This document shows, in pieces, positions 1 to 8,968 of a stretch of DNA of 64,000 bases. The stretch's first letter is position 1; each line of letters begins with the position of its first letter. The stretch is from the NCBI RefSeq assembly GCF_035967765.1, contig NZ_JAYWIT010000016.1; one strand, written 5' to 3'. The DNA comes from Conexibacter stalactiti. GTDB taxonomy: Bacteria; Actinomycetota; Thermoleophilia; Solirubrobacterales; Solirubrobacteraceae. The translations under genes and the position numbers were made by a program. The notes beneath the pieces are model-generated. The model made no database searches and was not told where the DNA came from. It saw only the letters and a program-made list of their open reading frames with translations.

Positions 1-1429
1 CGCCAGCGAGCACGCGGCGGACGCGGCCGAGGCGGGAGTCGCCCCCCGCGCCGCGCCGCCCGCCGAGCGCGAGCGCGGCCGCGCCGGCCGTCAGCGTGAC
101 GGCGAAGGAGAGCGCGATGCCGACGACCAGCAGCAGGCCGAAGCCGCGCACCATCGGGACCGGCGACAGCAGCAGGACGAGGAAGCCGGTCGCGGTCGCC
201 AGCGCCGCGGTCGCGATCGTCGGCGCGCCCGCACGCGCGGCCCGCCCGACGGCATCGGCGCCGCCGTGCCCGGCGGCGCGTTCCTCCTCGACGCGCGACT
301 GGAACTGGATCGCGTAGTCGACGGCGAGGCCGATCAGCACCGGCAGCACCGCGATCGACGCCATCGTCAGCTCGACGCCGGCAAGCCGCATCAGCCCGAA
401 CGTCAGGCCGGCGGCCGACAACGCCAGCAGCAGCGGCAGCAGGCGCAGCCGCGCGCGGAAGACGAGCAGCAGCACCAGCGCCATCGCCGCGATCGCCCCG
501 CCGAGCAGCAGGCCCAGCTCGCTCGTGACCGTGTCGGCGAGGTCGCCGACGACGACCGGCACGCCCGAGACGACGAAGCTCCCGCCGCCTCTCAGTCTGA
601 ACATCGGCATCGCGACCGCGTCGCGCACGAGCGCGATCGCCTCGGCGCGCTCGGCCGGCGTCAGGTCGTCACGCAGCCGCACCTGAATCAACGCCGCGTC
701 TCTGTTGGGGAAGAGGTAGGCGAAGCGCGCCGCGGGCTCGTCGGCGCCGCGCGAGGCGTCGAAGACGATCTGCGAGACGAACGCTCTGTTGTCGATCTGC
801 GGCAGCCCCTGAAGGCCGCTGTTGAGCGCCAGGTCCTGCAGTCTCTGGACGACCTGCTGCGACGCTCTGGACGCCGCCTGCTCACCGGCGCGCTTCTGCT
901 CGGCCGCGCTCTTGCCCGCTCTCTTCGCGGTCGCGAGGGCGTTTCTGCGCGCGGTCTCGGCCTCCGCTCTCGCCTTCCCGATCTCGTCGTAGAAGGCATC
1001 CTGGATCGAGCGCGCCGCTTCGTTGAGGAAGGTGCCGGGCCCGTAGACGACGCGGGCGGGCTTCAGCTCCGCCAGCTGCGCGCAGGCGCTGCCAGCGCCG
1101 CCGTACGGTCTCGCGCCGCTCGGGACATTGCCGCCGAGGCAGCCTTCGAGCTGGATCAAGCGCCCGAGGTCGTCGGTCAGCACGAGGTCCGCCACGCGCT
1201 GCTGGACGAGCACGAGGATCGCGTCGTCGCCGAAGTCGCGGTGGAACTCGGCCGTCGCTCTGCCGGCATCCGAGGAGCGGCCGGCGAGCGTGTCCGTGCT
1301 CGTGCTCGCCTGCAATCCGAGCGCCAGCGCGCCGCCGCCGAGCGCGAGCGCGACGACGGCGAGCAGGACGGCGAGCGGGTGGGCCGCGGCGGCCCGGGCG
1401 ACGCGTTCGAGGCCCGCGCGCGCCGTCAC
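1..1429 (-). CDS. MMPL/RND-family exporter, C-terminus beyond window
   Basis: About 476 N-terminal codons of an RND (MMPL-like) membrane transporter are present; the rest lies beyond the left edge. I translated this frame by eye. It opens with a hydrophobic segment (residues ~16-36), then a long extracytoplasmic loop containing an Arg/Ala/Glu-rich helical stretch, then closely spaced membrane helices from about residue 300. The segment GLAVDYAIQFQSRV (~residue 367) matches the Gly-x-x-x-Asp-Tyr signature of the proton-relay helix in RND transporters. The GTG start overlaps the stop of the upstream MCE gene (GTGA), so it is the eighth or later gene of the MCE operon. By analogy with MmpL proteins it may move lipids or hydrophobic compounds; the substrate is unknown. 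Confidence 0.85.
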   Translation of the reverse strand, partial: MTARAGLERVARAAAAHPLAVLLAVVALALGGGALALGLQASTSTDTLAGRSSDAGRATAEFHRDFGDDAILVLVQQRVADLVLTDDLGRLIQLEGCLGGNVPSGARPYGGAGSACAQLAELKPARVVYGPGTFLNEAARSIQDAFYDEIGKARAEAETARRNALATAKRAGKSAAEQKRAGEQAASRASQQVVQRLQDLALNSGLQGLPQIDNRAFVSQIVFDASRGADEPAARFAYLFPNRDAALIQVRLRDDLTPAERAEAIALVRDAVAMPMFRLRGGGSFVVSGVPVVVGDLADTVTSELGLLLGGAIAAMALVLLLVFRARLRLLPLLLALSAAGLTFGLMRLAGVELTMASIAVLPVLIGLAVDYAIQFQSRVEEERAAGHGGADAVGRAARAGAPTIATAALATATGFLVLLLSPVPMVRGFGLLLVVGIALSFAVTLTAGAAALALGGRRGAGGDSRLGRVRRVLAG

Positions 1430-2961
1430 GGCTGGGTCGGCGGGTCCGCCACGACGTGCGGGTAGTCACCGGCGAAGCCGGGGAATCTGCCCTGCAGGCG
1501 GCATGGCGGCGCCGGGACGTCGGTGTAGCTGCCGCTGGTGATGTTGCTCGATCCGGGCGGGTCGGCGGTGACGCGGAACGCGATCAGCTGCAGGAACGAA
1601 GCGGCGTCGGCGCCGATGCCGCCGATGATCGTCGGCAGGTCAGCCGGCAGGTTCGGCACCGGCCGCAGACCGTCGGCGCACTGGCGCGTCTCGAACGAGG
1701 AGAGACCGCGGATCAGCTCATTGCTCGTGCCCGGCGAGCGGTAGGCGTTGCCGCGGTTGTACGCGAGCCGCTCCGGATAGAGGCCGAGCGCCTCCGGCGT
1801 CACCGGTGCTCCCGCGCGCAACGTTCCGGGCGCGCCGTTCGGGCTGATCGCGTTCGCAGCCGAGGCGAAGTTGCCGAAGAAGGCGTCGATCTCGGGCAGG
1901 TAGTCGCCGAGGAAGGCGAGCACCGGGTTGAGCGTGCGCGTGAACGGGTCGAGCTGGCCGAGCGACGGACGCAGGTCGTCGAGGAAGCGCGAGAAGGCCG
2001 GCAGCCCTCTGTAGGACGCTCTGATCAGCGGCCCGAGGTCGACGAAGAAGTCGCGGAACGGCGGTGCCAGCCGCTCGAGCGACTGCAGCGTCGGGCTCAG
2101 CTGACGCGCGACCGGCTGCAGCTGCAGCACAAGCGGGTCAGCGTTTCTGGCGAAGGCGTCGAGCGCCTCGACGGTCAGCTTCGACTCGCGCTCGAAGGTC
2201 GGCAGCGCGCGGAAGGTCGCCTGCAGCGCCTCGTTGCGGTCGGCGACAGTCGCGAAGACCCGGTTGGAGTTGGTGATCAGCTGGCCCAGCTCGTCGTTGC
2301 GGCCGGCGAGCGCGTCGAAGACGATGCCGGTGTTGCTGATCAGCGCCCGCACCTCGGGTCTCTGTCTGTCGAGCAGCTCGAGCAGCGTGTTGGTGTTCTC
2401 GGCGAACGGCGCGAGGTTGCCGAGCGCGTCGTTGAAGTCCTGACCGCGGCCTCTGAGGCCCTCGGCGGCCGACTGCATCCAGACCTGGAAGTCGCGCCGG
2501 GTCTTCTCGTCGAGCGAGCGGAAGATCTCGTCGAGCTCGACCGTTCTCTGCACCTGCGAGGCGTCCAGCGTTCCGCCTTCCGGCAGCAGACCGTCGGCCT
2601 TGTTGCCGGGCGTCAGCTCGACGTAGGTCTCGCCGAGCAGCGTCTTCTGACGCAGGATCGCGCGCGCGTCTCTCGGGATCGGCGCGTAGCGCTCGTCGAG
2701 CTGGATCGTCGCGTCGGTCGTGTCGCCGGGGCCGAGCTCCAACTTCGCGACCTTGCCGACCGGCACGCCGGAGATGCGCACGTCGGCCTGCTGCGCCAGC
2801 TGCGCGGCCTCCGGGAAGTACGCGTGGAACTGGTAGCCCTTCGGCTTCAGCGGCGCCGAGCCGCCGAACGACAGCCACAGGTAGAGCAGCAGCCCGAAAC
2901 AGGACAGGGCGAAGCCCGCCATGATGAGGATGCGACCGAGTGTCGGAGCTTGCTTCTGCAT
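1426..2961 (-). CDS. MCE family protein (sixth in operon)
   Basis: A 511-residue MCE (mammalian cell entry) protein, one of six in a row. It has one N-terminal membrane anchor (residues ~11-31), an MlaD/MCE beta-barrel domain (~43-120, with VRISGVPVGKVAKLEL and LLGETYVEL), and a long helical domain that in this family builds a tunnel carrying lipid from the envelope to the inner-membrane permease. The start is ATG at 2961, one base past the stop of the preceding gene; an upstream in-frame start at 3033 would run into that gene. The last residues overlap the RND gene start. The C-terminal third is Pro/Gly-rich with two Cys residues. The lipid substrate cannot be read from the sequence. Confidence 0.9.
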   Translation of the reverse strand: MQKQAPTLGRILIMAGFALSCFGLLLYLWLSFGGSAPLKPKGYQFHAYFPEAAQLAQQADVRISGVPVGKVAKLELGPGDTTDATIQLDERYAPIPRDARAILRQKTLLGETYVELTPGNKADGLLPEGGTLDASQVQRTVELDEIFRSLDEKTRRDFQVWMQSAAEGLRGRGQDFNDALGNLAPFAENTNTLLELLDRQRPEVRALISNTGIVFDALAGRNDELGQLITNSNRVFATVADRNEALQATFRALPTFERESKLTVEALDAFARNADPLVLQLQPVARQLSPTLQSLERLAPPFRDFFVDLGPLIRASYRGLPAFSRFLDDLRPSLGQLDPFTRTLNPVLAFLGDYLPEIDAFFGNFASAANAISPNGAPGTLRAGAPVTPEALGLYPERLAYNRGNAYRSPGTSNELIRGLSSFETRQCADGLRPVPNLPADLPTIIGGIGADAASFLQLIAFRVTADPPGSSNITSGSYTDVPAPPCRLQGRFPGFAGDYPHVVADPPTQP

Positions 2962-2962
2962 C

Positions 2963-4294
2963 TCATCTACCGCAGAACGCGGGGCTCGAAGAGGGCAGGT
3001 TCGAAAGCTGCGTGACCAGCGTGAGTGCGGCACCCGCGATCTCGGTCGACCCCTTCACGCCGGCGACCCCTCTGAGGTTGAAGCAGTTGACGTAGATGGA
3101 AGAGCGGAGGCTCGCCCCGTTGGCGTCCTGCGACGCGAGCGACGAGTTCGCGAGGTGGCCGAGCCACGTCAGGTAGAAGAGGTAGCCCTCTCTGCCTCTG
3201 TCTCTGTTCGCGAGCGCATTGAGGAACTCGTTGAGGATCGAGAAGGTCGTGACGAGGTCGGGCGCGGCCGCGGCGAGCCGCTGCGCGGCCGGGCGCAGCG
3301 TCTTGACGACCGGCGTCGCGGCGACGGTGAACGGCCGGATCTGCTCCTCGATGATCGGCGTCGTCTCCACCAGGAACGGCCGCGTCGCGCTAAGCGCCGG
3401 GCCGAGTGAGCGCGCGAACGGGCGCAGCGCCTGCAGCGCCGGACCGGCGGTGTCGGCGAACTGTCTCGTCGCCGTCAGCGCGGACTGCGTCTGCTCCAAG
3501 GTCGAGGGCAGCTTCGCCAGCGTCTGCTCGATGTTGTCGCTCTGCGCCGCGAAGCGCTGGAAGACGGCCTGGGAGCTGTCGACGAACTCGGCGAGACGCT
3601 TGTCGTCCTTGCTGAGCGCGTCGGTCAGCACGCCGAAGTTGGTGACCGCCCGTCTGATGTGTCTGCGCCGCGTGGTCAGCAGCTCGGTCGCCGCTCTCGC
3701 GTCTCTGGCGAGCGGGTCGAAGCGGCGGAAGACCTGCGCCAGCTCTTCGCCGTTGCCGGTCAGGCCGACCGCGGCGGTGTTGAGCAGCAGCTGCAGGTAG
3801 GCGCGCGTGTCGCCGTCGAGGACCGCGAGGATCTCGTCGAGGTTGACGTCCGGTCTCGTCTGCGAGATCGGCACCGTGTAGCCGTCGGGGACGCGTCTGC
3901 CGCCGTCGGCTCTGGAGCCGGGGTCGAGCTCGACGACCATGTCCTTGAGGCCGGTCTTCGGCCGCAGCAGCATCGTCGCGTTCGTGTAGATGTGGGCGTA
4001 TCTCGGCTCGACGCGCATCGTCACGAGCGCGCGCCCGTCCTTCAGCTCGACGTTGGAGATCTCGCCGACCTGGACGCCGGCGATGTCGACTGTCTGGCCC
4101 TGGCCCGGCGTGACCGCCTGCGCGGTCGAGAACTCGCCCTTGAGGATGAAGTCCTCTCTGCCGACGATCGGCACCCAGCTGGGGAAGTAGATCCGCTGGT
4201 TGGCGAGGATGTAGCCGCCGACTATCGCGGCGACGACGACGAGAGCGAGGATCGCGATGAAGTCGCGCAGGTGCTTGCGGATCGCCGTCGTCAT
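2963..4294 (-). CDS. MCE family protein (fifth in operon)
   Basis: A 443-residue MCE protein with an N-terminal anchor (residues ~12-30), an MCE domain (~50-125, containing VDIAGVQVGEISNVEL) and a long alpha-helical region rich in LRPFARSL/ARPFLVETT-type repeats. The ATG start overlaps the stop of the upstream MCE gene by four bases, the tight coupling seen through this operon. The C-terminus carries two Cys (VNCFNL and FCGR) that could form a disulfide outside the membrane; that is inference. Its role is assumed from the family: a periplasmic subunit of an ABC-driven lipid importer. Confidence 0.9.
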   Translation of the reverse strand: MTTAIRKHLRDFIAILALVVVAAIVGGYILANQRIYFPSWVPIVGREDFILKGEFSTAQAVTPGQGQTVDIAGVQVGEISNVELKDGRALVTMRVEPRYAHIYTNATMLLRPKTGLKDMVVELDPGSRADGGRRVPDGYTVPISQTRPDVNLDEILAVLDGDTRAYLQLLLNTAAVGLTGNGEELAQVFRRFDPLARDARAATELLTTRRRHIRRAVTNFGVLTDALSKDDKRLAEFVDSSQAVFQRFAAQSDNIEQTLAKLPSTLEQTQSALTATRQFADTAGPALQALRPFARSLGPALSATRPFLVETTPIIEEQIRPFTVAATPVVKTLRPAAQRLAAAAPDLVTTFSILNEFLNALANRDRGREGYLFYLTWLGHLANSSLASQDANGASLRSSIYVNCFNLRGVAGVKGSTEIAGAALTLVTQLSNLPSSSPAFCGR

Positions 4295-5991
4295 CTCGTC
4301 TCGCCGTTCGCGAGCGGATTGAGCCGCGAGAGCAACTGGGCGCCGAGCGAGGCGGTCGCGGCAGCGTCGTCAGACGGCGTCGCTGCAATGCTGGCAGGTG
4401 CCGTCGACTCAGGGGTCGTCGTCGTACCCGGGGTCGGCGGGTCTCTTACGACCGGGAGTGGCGTCGGAACCACGACGCTGCGAGGCGCCGCCCCGGGCCC
4501 GGCCTGCGGGCCGTTCAGATCCGGCACGCCGGCCCGCTTGCACGGGTTGGTCGTGCGGATCATCACCGGATCGCTGGGGTAGAGCGGCCGCGTCCCGAGC
4601 GGTCTCTCGGTCGCGGTGCCGATCAGCGTCTTGCCGGTTCTGTCGCCGGGCAGGTACTTCGAGTAGCCCGGCGCAACCTGGTACTCGCCACCGCCAGCCG
4701 CGGCCCGCAAGAAGGCGCCATTGCCGTCGAAGCTCTGGCCCGCAGCCGTCAGGCCGGCGAGGCCGTACCAGAACTCCTTGTACGCCTCGACGACGCTGCC
4801 GTCGGAGCGACGGGTGCTGAGCGCGCCGTCGTCGAGTCTGACGTTGCCGGCCGGCAGGATCACCTTGTCGAAGCACTGCGCGAAGTCGTCGATCTCGGGC
4901 AGCAGCTCGAGCGACTGGTCGGTCAGTCTCGCGAGGTCTCTCGTCGCCGGAGTCAGCTGCGCCATCAGGCCCTGCAGCTCGTCGGGACCGAGCAGCGCGC
5001 GCGTCTGCTCTATCCACGGGAAGGCGGCGTCGACCGTCGCGGCCGTCTGGCGCACGCCCGGCAGGATCTCCTTGGCGAAGGCGCGCACCGGAGGCAGTGC
5101 TCTGTCGAAGCTGTTGAGCGCGTCTCTCGCGGTCGCCAGCGTCGTCGGCAGCAGCCGCAGCGTCTCGCTGAGGGCGCCGCTCTGGTTGGCGAAGGCGCTG
5201 GCGGTCAGGTTGAAGTTCACGATCAGGCTCTGCAGCTGGCCTTCGCGTCTCTCCAGCGTTCTCGCCAGTCTGGCGATCCCCGCGATCGTGCGCGCCAGGT
5301 CGCCCGGCTGCTCGCCGAGGAGCGCGTCCTGGACGATCGCCGCGCCCTTCAACGCGGGGCCGGCGTTGTCGTAGGAGCGGTTTATCGCCTCGGCGCCGGT
5401 CAGGCCGCGCACGTCCGGCGGCAGCTCGGCGTCCTGCTCCGGCGTCGGCTTCGAGTTGAGCGCGGTGCCGTACTCCGACAGGACGTGCTGGAGATCCTCG
5501 CGCGAGTCCGACTGCAGCGCGGTCAGCAGCTGGTCGAGCTGGACCGGCGTCGAGGTCTGCGCGACCGGGATCGTGCCGCCATCGGGGATGTCCGGTGAGC
5601 CGGGCGTGCCGGGCTTGAGGTCGACGAAGAAGTTGCCCTCGAGGAAGATGCGCGGCCGGATCTTCGCGGTCGCGTCTCTGTGCAGCGGCAGCCCCGCGTC
5701 GTCGATCTCCATCGTGACCTGCGAGAGGTTCGTGTCCTTGTAGCGGCCGACCGACTTGACCTTGCCGACGTTGACGCCGGCGATGCGGACCGGCGAGCCG
5801 GCGCGCAGGTTGTTCGACGTCTCGAAGACGGCCGTGACGCGGTAGCCGTTCGTGAACGGGATGTCCTTCGCGAAGGCGAGGTAGACCGGCACGATCAGCA
5901 CGATCAGCGCGATCAGGCCGACGCGGAAGCGGCTCCACTGTCTGCGACGCGTCGGCGGCACCGCGCGGCTGTCTCTTCTCGCGGGGCTCAT
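4291..5991 (-). CDS. MCE family protein (fourth in operon)
   Basis: A 566-residue MCE protein, the longest of the six. I chose ATG 5991 because it overlaps the previous stop (ATGA) and lies just before the basic segment and membrane helix (residues ~22-42); the open frame extends further upstream only into another gene. The MCE domain spans about 48-130 (VRIAGVNVGKVKSVGR, FLEGNFFVDL). Residues ~485-566 form a low-complexity tail rich in Pro, Thr and Ala, which may be an extended linker in the cell envelope. Function is inferred from family and operon position. Confidence 0.9.
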   Translation of the reverse strand: MSPARRDSRAVPPTRRRQWSRFRVGLIALIVLIVPVYLAFAKDIPFTNGYRVTAVFETSNNLRAGSPVRIAGVNVGKVKSVGRYKDTNLSQVTMEIDDAGLPLHRDATAKIRPRIFLEGNFFVDLKPGTPGSPDIPDGGTIPVAQTSTPVQLDQLLTALQSDSREDLQHVLSEYGTALNSKPTPEQDAELPPDVRGLTGAEAINRSYDNAGPALKGAAIVQDALLGEQPGDLARTIAGIARLARTLERREGQLQSLIVNFNLTASAFANQSGALSETLRLLPTTLATARDALNSFDRALPPVRAFAKEILPGVRQTAATVDAAFPWIEQTRALLGPDELQGLMAQLTPATRDLARLTDQSLELLPEIDDFAQCFDKVILPAGNVRLDDGALSTRRSDGSVVEAYKEFWYGLAGLTAAGQSFDGNGAFLRAAAGGGEYQVAPGYSKYLPGDRTGKTLIGTATERPLGTRPLYPSDPVMIRTTNPCKRAGVPDLNGPQAGPGAAPRSVVVPTPLPVVRDPPTPGTTTTPESTAPASIAATPSDDAAATASLGAQLLSRLNPLANGETR

Positions 5992-7463
5992 CTGGGCACG
6001 TCCACGGGGACGAAGACGTCGAACGGTCTCTCGGTGACGACCGTGGTGCGCTTCGGATTGCCGAGCGTGCCGGGCGGGTTCCCTATCAGCGTTCTTCCGA
6101 CGACGTATCTCTCCTGCCCCGTCATGCAGGTGCCGTTCTGGCCCGGCGCGCCGACGAGCGGATAGGGATTGGCATGGAGGTTGTTGACCGGGTTGGTGCT
6201 GAACGTCGGCGGAGCATCGGCCGGCGCCGAGGACGGCCCCGCCTCGCTGTTCGGGCCGATCGGGAGCCCGAACGGGGCGATATTGACCCACGATCCCGAC
6301 GGGTTAGGGCTCGTGTCGTGGTCGGCGAGGATCGATGCTGAGTTGTTCAGGAACAGCGCGATGTAGTTGCAGCTCTGCTGCATCGACGACAGGTTGGCGA
6401 TCGTCGGCGAGAGTACGTTCAGCGTTCTGTTGAGGCCGGAGATGCCGAGCGGCACCTGCGGATCCTCGGCGAATGCCTCGACCGATCTCATCGTGCGCCC
6501 GAGCCGCTCGTTGAGCGCCGCGGCGCTTCTGACGGTCTGCGTGCCGATGGTGAACGCCTCGGCCAGGACCGGCGCGGAGGTGCGCAGCGCCTGCGCCCCG
6601 GGCTGCAGCTCGCGGAACAGCTCGGCCGAGTCCGACAGGAAGGTTCGCTGGAACGGAGCTGCCGCGATGAACGTCTCCATCGCCGGCGGGCCGCCCGCGA
6701 TCGACTCCTGCAAGTAAGGGTCGGCGATCGCGGCGAAGGCGTCGAACGTCGTCGAGAGGTTGCGGAACAGCTCGCCCTGCTGCTCGGCGACCGGCGCCAC
6801 CGCGGCGGCCGCGCGGCCGAGACCGCGGAAGAAGCCGCGCAGGTCGGTCTCCGGCGCGTTGATGTTGCCGAGCACCGGGATCAGGTTTCTCGTCAGCGGG
6901 TCGAGCTCGGCGATCGCGACGTTGAGGTCGACGCCGCGGCCGGCGAGCGCGTCGCCGAAGATCTTCAGGTTCGCCTGGTTCGCCGCGCGCGTTCTCTCGT
7001 CGAACATGTTGAAGAACTCGTCGATCTCGACCGGTCTCGGCGTCGCGTTCTCGATCGGGATCGTGGCGCCGGCGGCGAGCCCTCTGTCGGAGTCGCCGCG
7101 CGTGATCTCGAGGTACTTGAGGCCGACCGCCGAGCGCGGCCGCACGATCAGCGTCGAGTTCTGCGGCAGCGGGTCGACGGTCGTGTCGAGCTTGAGCGTC
7201 AGCCTCGCCGTGACTCTGCCGTTTCTGTGCACGACGGGGTCGATCGCGGAGATGATCCCGACGCGGTCGCCGCCGATGCGGACCTCATTGCCCGTCACGA
7301 GGTTGGCGGCGTCGTGGACGTCCGCGTAGAGACGGTAGGTCGGCACGAACGGCAGGCCGTTGTTGGCGTTGTAGGCGAGGAAGACCGCGACAATCACGAC
7401 CAGCACGGTCGCGGCGCCGATCAGCACCGGGTTGGCCGCCACGGATGTGCTGCGGCGGTTCAT
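5988..7463 (-). CDS. MCE family protein (third in operon)
   Basis: A 491-residue MCE protein. It has an anchor helix (residues ~13-31), an MCE domain (~40-120, with VRIGGDRVGIISAID and GLKYLEITRG), a helical tunnel-forming region, and a C-terminal stretch with a CMTG motif and Pro-rich segments. The ATG start lies four bases inside the preceding gene's stop region, and its own stop overlaps the next start, so the genes are almost certainly co-translated. No lipobox is visible, so the protein is expected to stay anchored by its N-terminal helix. Confidence 0.9.
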   Translation of the reverse strand: MNRRSTSVAANPVLIGAATVLVVIVAVFLAYNANNGLPFVPTYRLYADVHDAANLVTGNEVRIGGDRVGIISAIDPVVHRNGRVTARLTLKLDTTVDPLPQNSTLIVRPRSAVGLKYLEITRGDSDRGLAAGATIPIENATPRPVEIDEFFNMFDERTRAANQANLKIFGDALAGRGVDLNVAIAELDPLTRNLIPVLGNINAPETDLRGFFRGLGRAAAAVAPVAEQQGELFRNLSTTFDAFAAIADPYLQESIAGGPPAMETFIAAAPFQRTFLSDSAELFRELQPGAQALRTSAPVLAEAFTIGTQTVRSAAALNERLGRTMRSVEAFAEDPQVPLGISGLNRTLNVLSPTIANLSSMQQSCNYIALFLNNSASILADHDTSPNPSGSWVNIAPFGLPIGPNSEAGPSSAPADAPPTFSTNPVNNLHANPYPLVGAPGQNGTCMTGQERYVVGRTLIGNPPGTLGNPKRTTVVTERPFDVFVPVDVPR

Positions 7464-8968
7464 CGCACGGCCTCGCTTCCGAGCAGGTAGCCGAGCACGC
7501 CGGTGCGCGGATCGGCAGCCGCGTCGGCCGGCGGATCAGCGGCACCGCCGGTGTCCGCCGGGTCGGTCTGCGCGGTCGCCGGTTCGCTGTCGGCGGGCTC
7601 CTCGCGCTGGGCGGCCGGCAGCGTCACGGTCGGCAGTCTCAGCGCGTCCGCCGACGGCTCCGTCTGCGCTGTGACCGCCTGCTCCTGCGTCGCCGCCGAG
7701 GTGGCGTTGGGATCGGCGTCGACCTCGTCGAAGCTCTGTCTGACGTTCCACGTCGCGCTGCAACCAGTCGGCGCCACCTCGTATCTGAGGCACTGAGTCA
7801 GCAGCGCGTACACGCGCGCGTAGTGGCTGACCGAGTCGTAGCCGTTCATCGAGCCGGCGAAGCCGAGCACGGTGCGCATGAAGTTCTCGATGCCGTACTG
7901 GCCTCTGAGGCTTCTGAGGCCGCCGGCGAAGTCTCTGCCGAGCGGGCCGGCGGCGCGCGCCAGCTGGTCGATGTCCTGGATCACCGGTCTGGCGGCGAGC
8001 AGTGCTCTTCTGCTGATCTCGGCGGCGTCGCCGAGCGTGCGGAAGGTCGGCAGCGCCGCCTCCGAGAACGGGCCGAGCTGCGCGAACAGCTGGTTGATCG
8101 ACGGCGCGGCGGCGCCGAGGTCCTCGAAGACCGGCGTCGCGGCGTTGGAGAACTCCTCGAGTCTCTCCATCGTCGGCGTGAACTCGTCGAGGAACTGCGG
8201 CAGCAGCTCGAAGTTGCGCTCGAGCGCGTCGCCCTGCTGGGCGGTCGCGGTCGCCGTCACGGCTGCCTTGTCGATGAAGTTGCTGATCGACTCGCGTTCG
8301 CGGGCGAGCACGGTCAGGTCGACGTCGGAGTCCTCGGCCAGTCTCGCCAGCACCTCGTTCTCCTCGCCGAGCGTCTTCAGCAGACGGTCGAACTCGTCGA
8401 GCGCGGGGTTGGCGCGGCGGATCGCCGCTCTCAGCTCCTCGCCGTTGCCGGCGAGGCCGGTGCCCAGCTCGTTGATGATCACCGCGAACCGCTGCCGCTC
8501 GGGCAGCTGCATCACGTTGTTCAGCATGTCGAGGTCGACCGGCGAGGAGGTGCGGTCGATCGGCAGCAGGTACTCGCCCTTGCCCGGACCCTCTCTGATC
8601 TGTCTCAGCGACGGCGACGGTCTCTCGCCCTCGTTGCGCGGCTGCGTCGGCTGGCAGGCGACGTACTTCTCGCCGAGCAGCGACTGCAGGCGCACGGCGC
8701 ATCTGGCGTCCTGCTTGAAGTCTCTGAAGGCCGGGTCGGTGATCTCCAGCACGACCGCCGCCTTGCGCTCCGGCGTCACGTCGAGCGAGGCGATCGTGCC
8801 GACGACGACGCCGGAGACCTTGACGTCCTCGCCGGGGACGAGGAAGCCGGCGTTGTCGAAGATCGCGCGGACCTTGTAGCCGTCGCTGTCGCCGCCGGCG
8901 CCGGTGGCGACCACCAGCACGACCAGCGCCGCGAGCGCGACCGCCGCTATGCCGATCAGCCGCTTCAC
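7460..8968 (-). CDS. MCE family protein (second in operon)
   Basis: A 502-residue MCE protein. I take GTG 8968 as start: it overlaps the upstream stop (GTGA) and is followed at once by the basic/hydrophobic anchor KRLIGIAAVALAALVVLVV; a longer frame to 9019 would add an arginine-rich stretch that belongs to the upstream gene in another frame. The MCE domain (~30-105) contains VKVSGVVVGTIASLDV and LLGEKYVAC. A helical region follows, then an acidic, Ala/Pro/Thr-rich tail from about residue 410 that looks disordered. Its function is family-based: part of a hexameric lipid-transfer tube. Confidence 0.9.
   Translation of the reverse strand: MKRLIGIAAVALAALVVLVVATGAGGDSDGYKVRAIFDNAGFLVPGEDVKVSGVVVGTIASLDVTPERKAAVVLEITDPAFRDFKQDARCAVRLQSLLGEKYVACQPTQPRNEGERPSPSLRQIREGPGKGEYLLPIDRTSSPVDLDMLNNVMQLPERQRFAVIINELGTGLAGNGEELRAAIRRANPALDEFDRLLKTLGEENEVLARLAEDSDVDLTVLARERESISNFIDKAAVTATATAQQGDALERNFELLPQFLDEFTPTMERLEEFSNAATPVFEDLGAAAPSINQLFAQLGPFSEAALPTFRTLGDAAEISRRALLAARPVIQDIDQLARAAGPLGRDFAGGLRSLRGQYGIENFMRTVLGFAGSMNGYDSVSHYARVYALLTQCLRYEVAPTGCSATWNVRQSFDEVDADPNATSAATQEQAVTAQTEPSADALRLPTVTLPAAQREEPADSEPATAQTDPADTGGAADPPADAAADPRTGVLGYLLGSEAVR

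Noticed and set aside
266..1465. A 399-codon plus-strand frame at the left edge
   Set aside because: The opposite strand encodes an RND transporter with proper membrane helices and the GLAVDYAIQ motif; the plus-strand product is Arg/Gln/Glu-rich noise.
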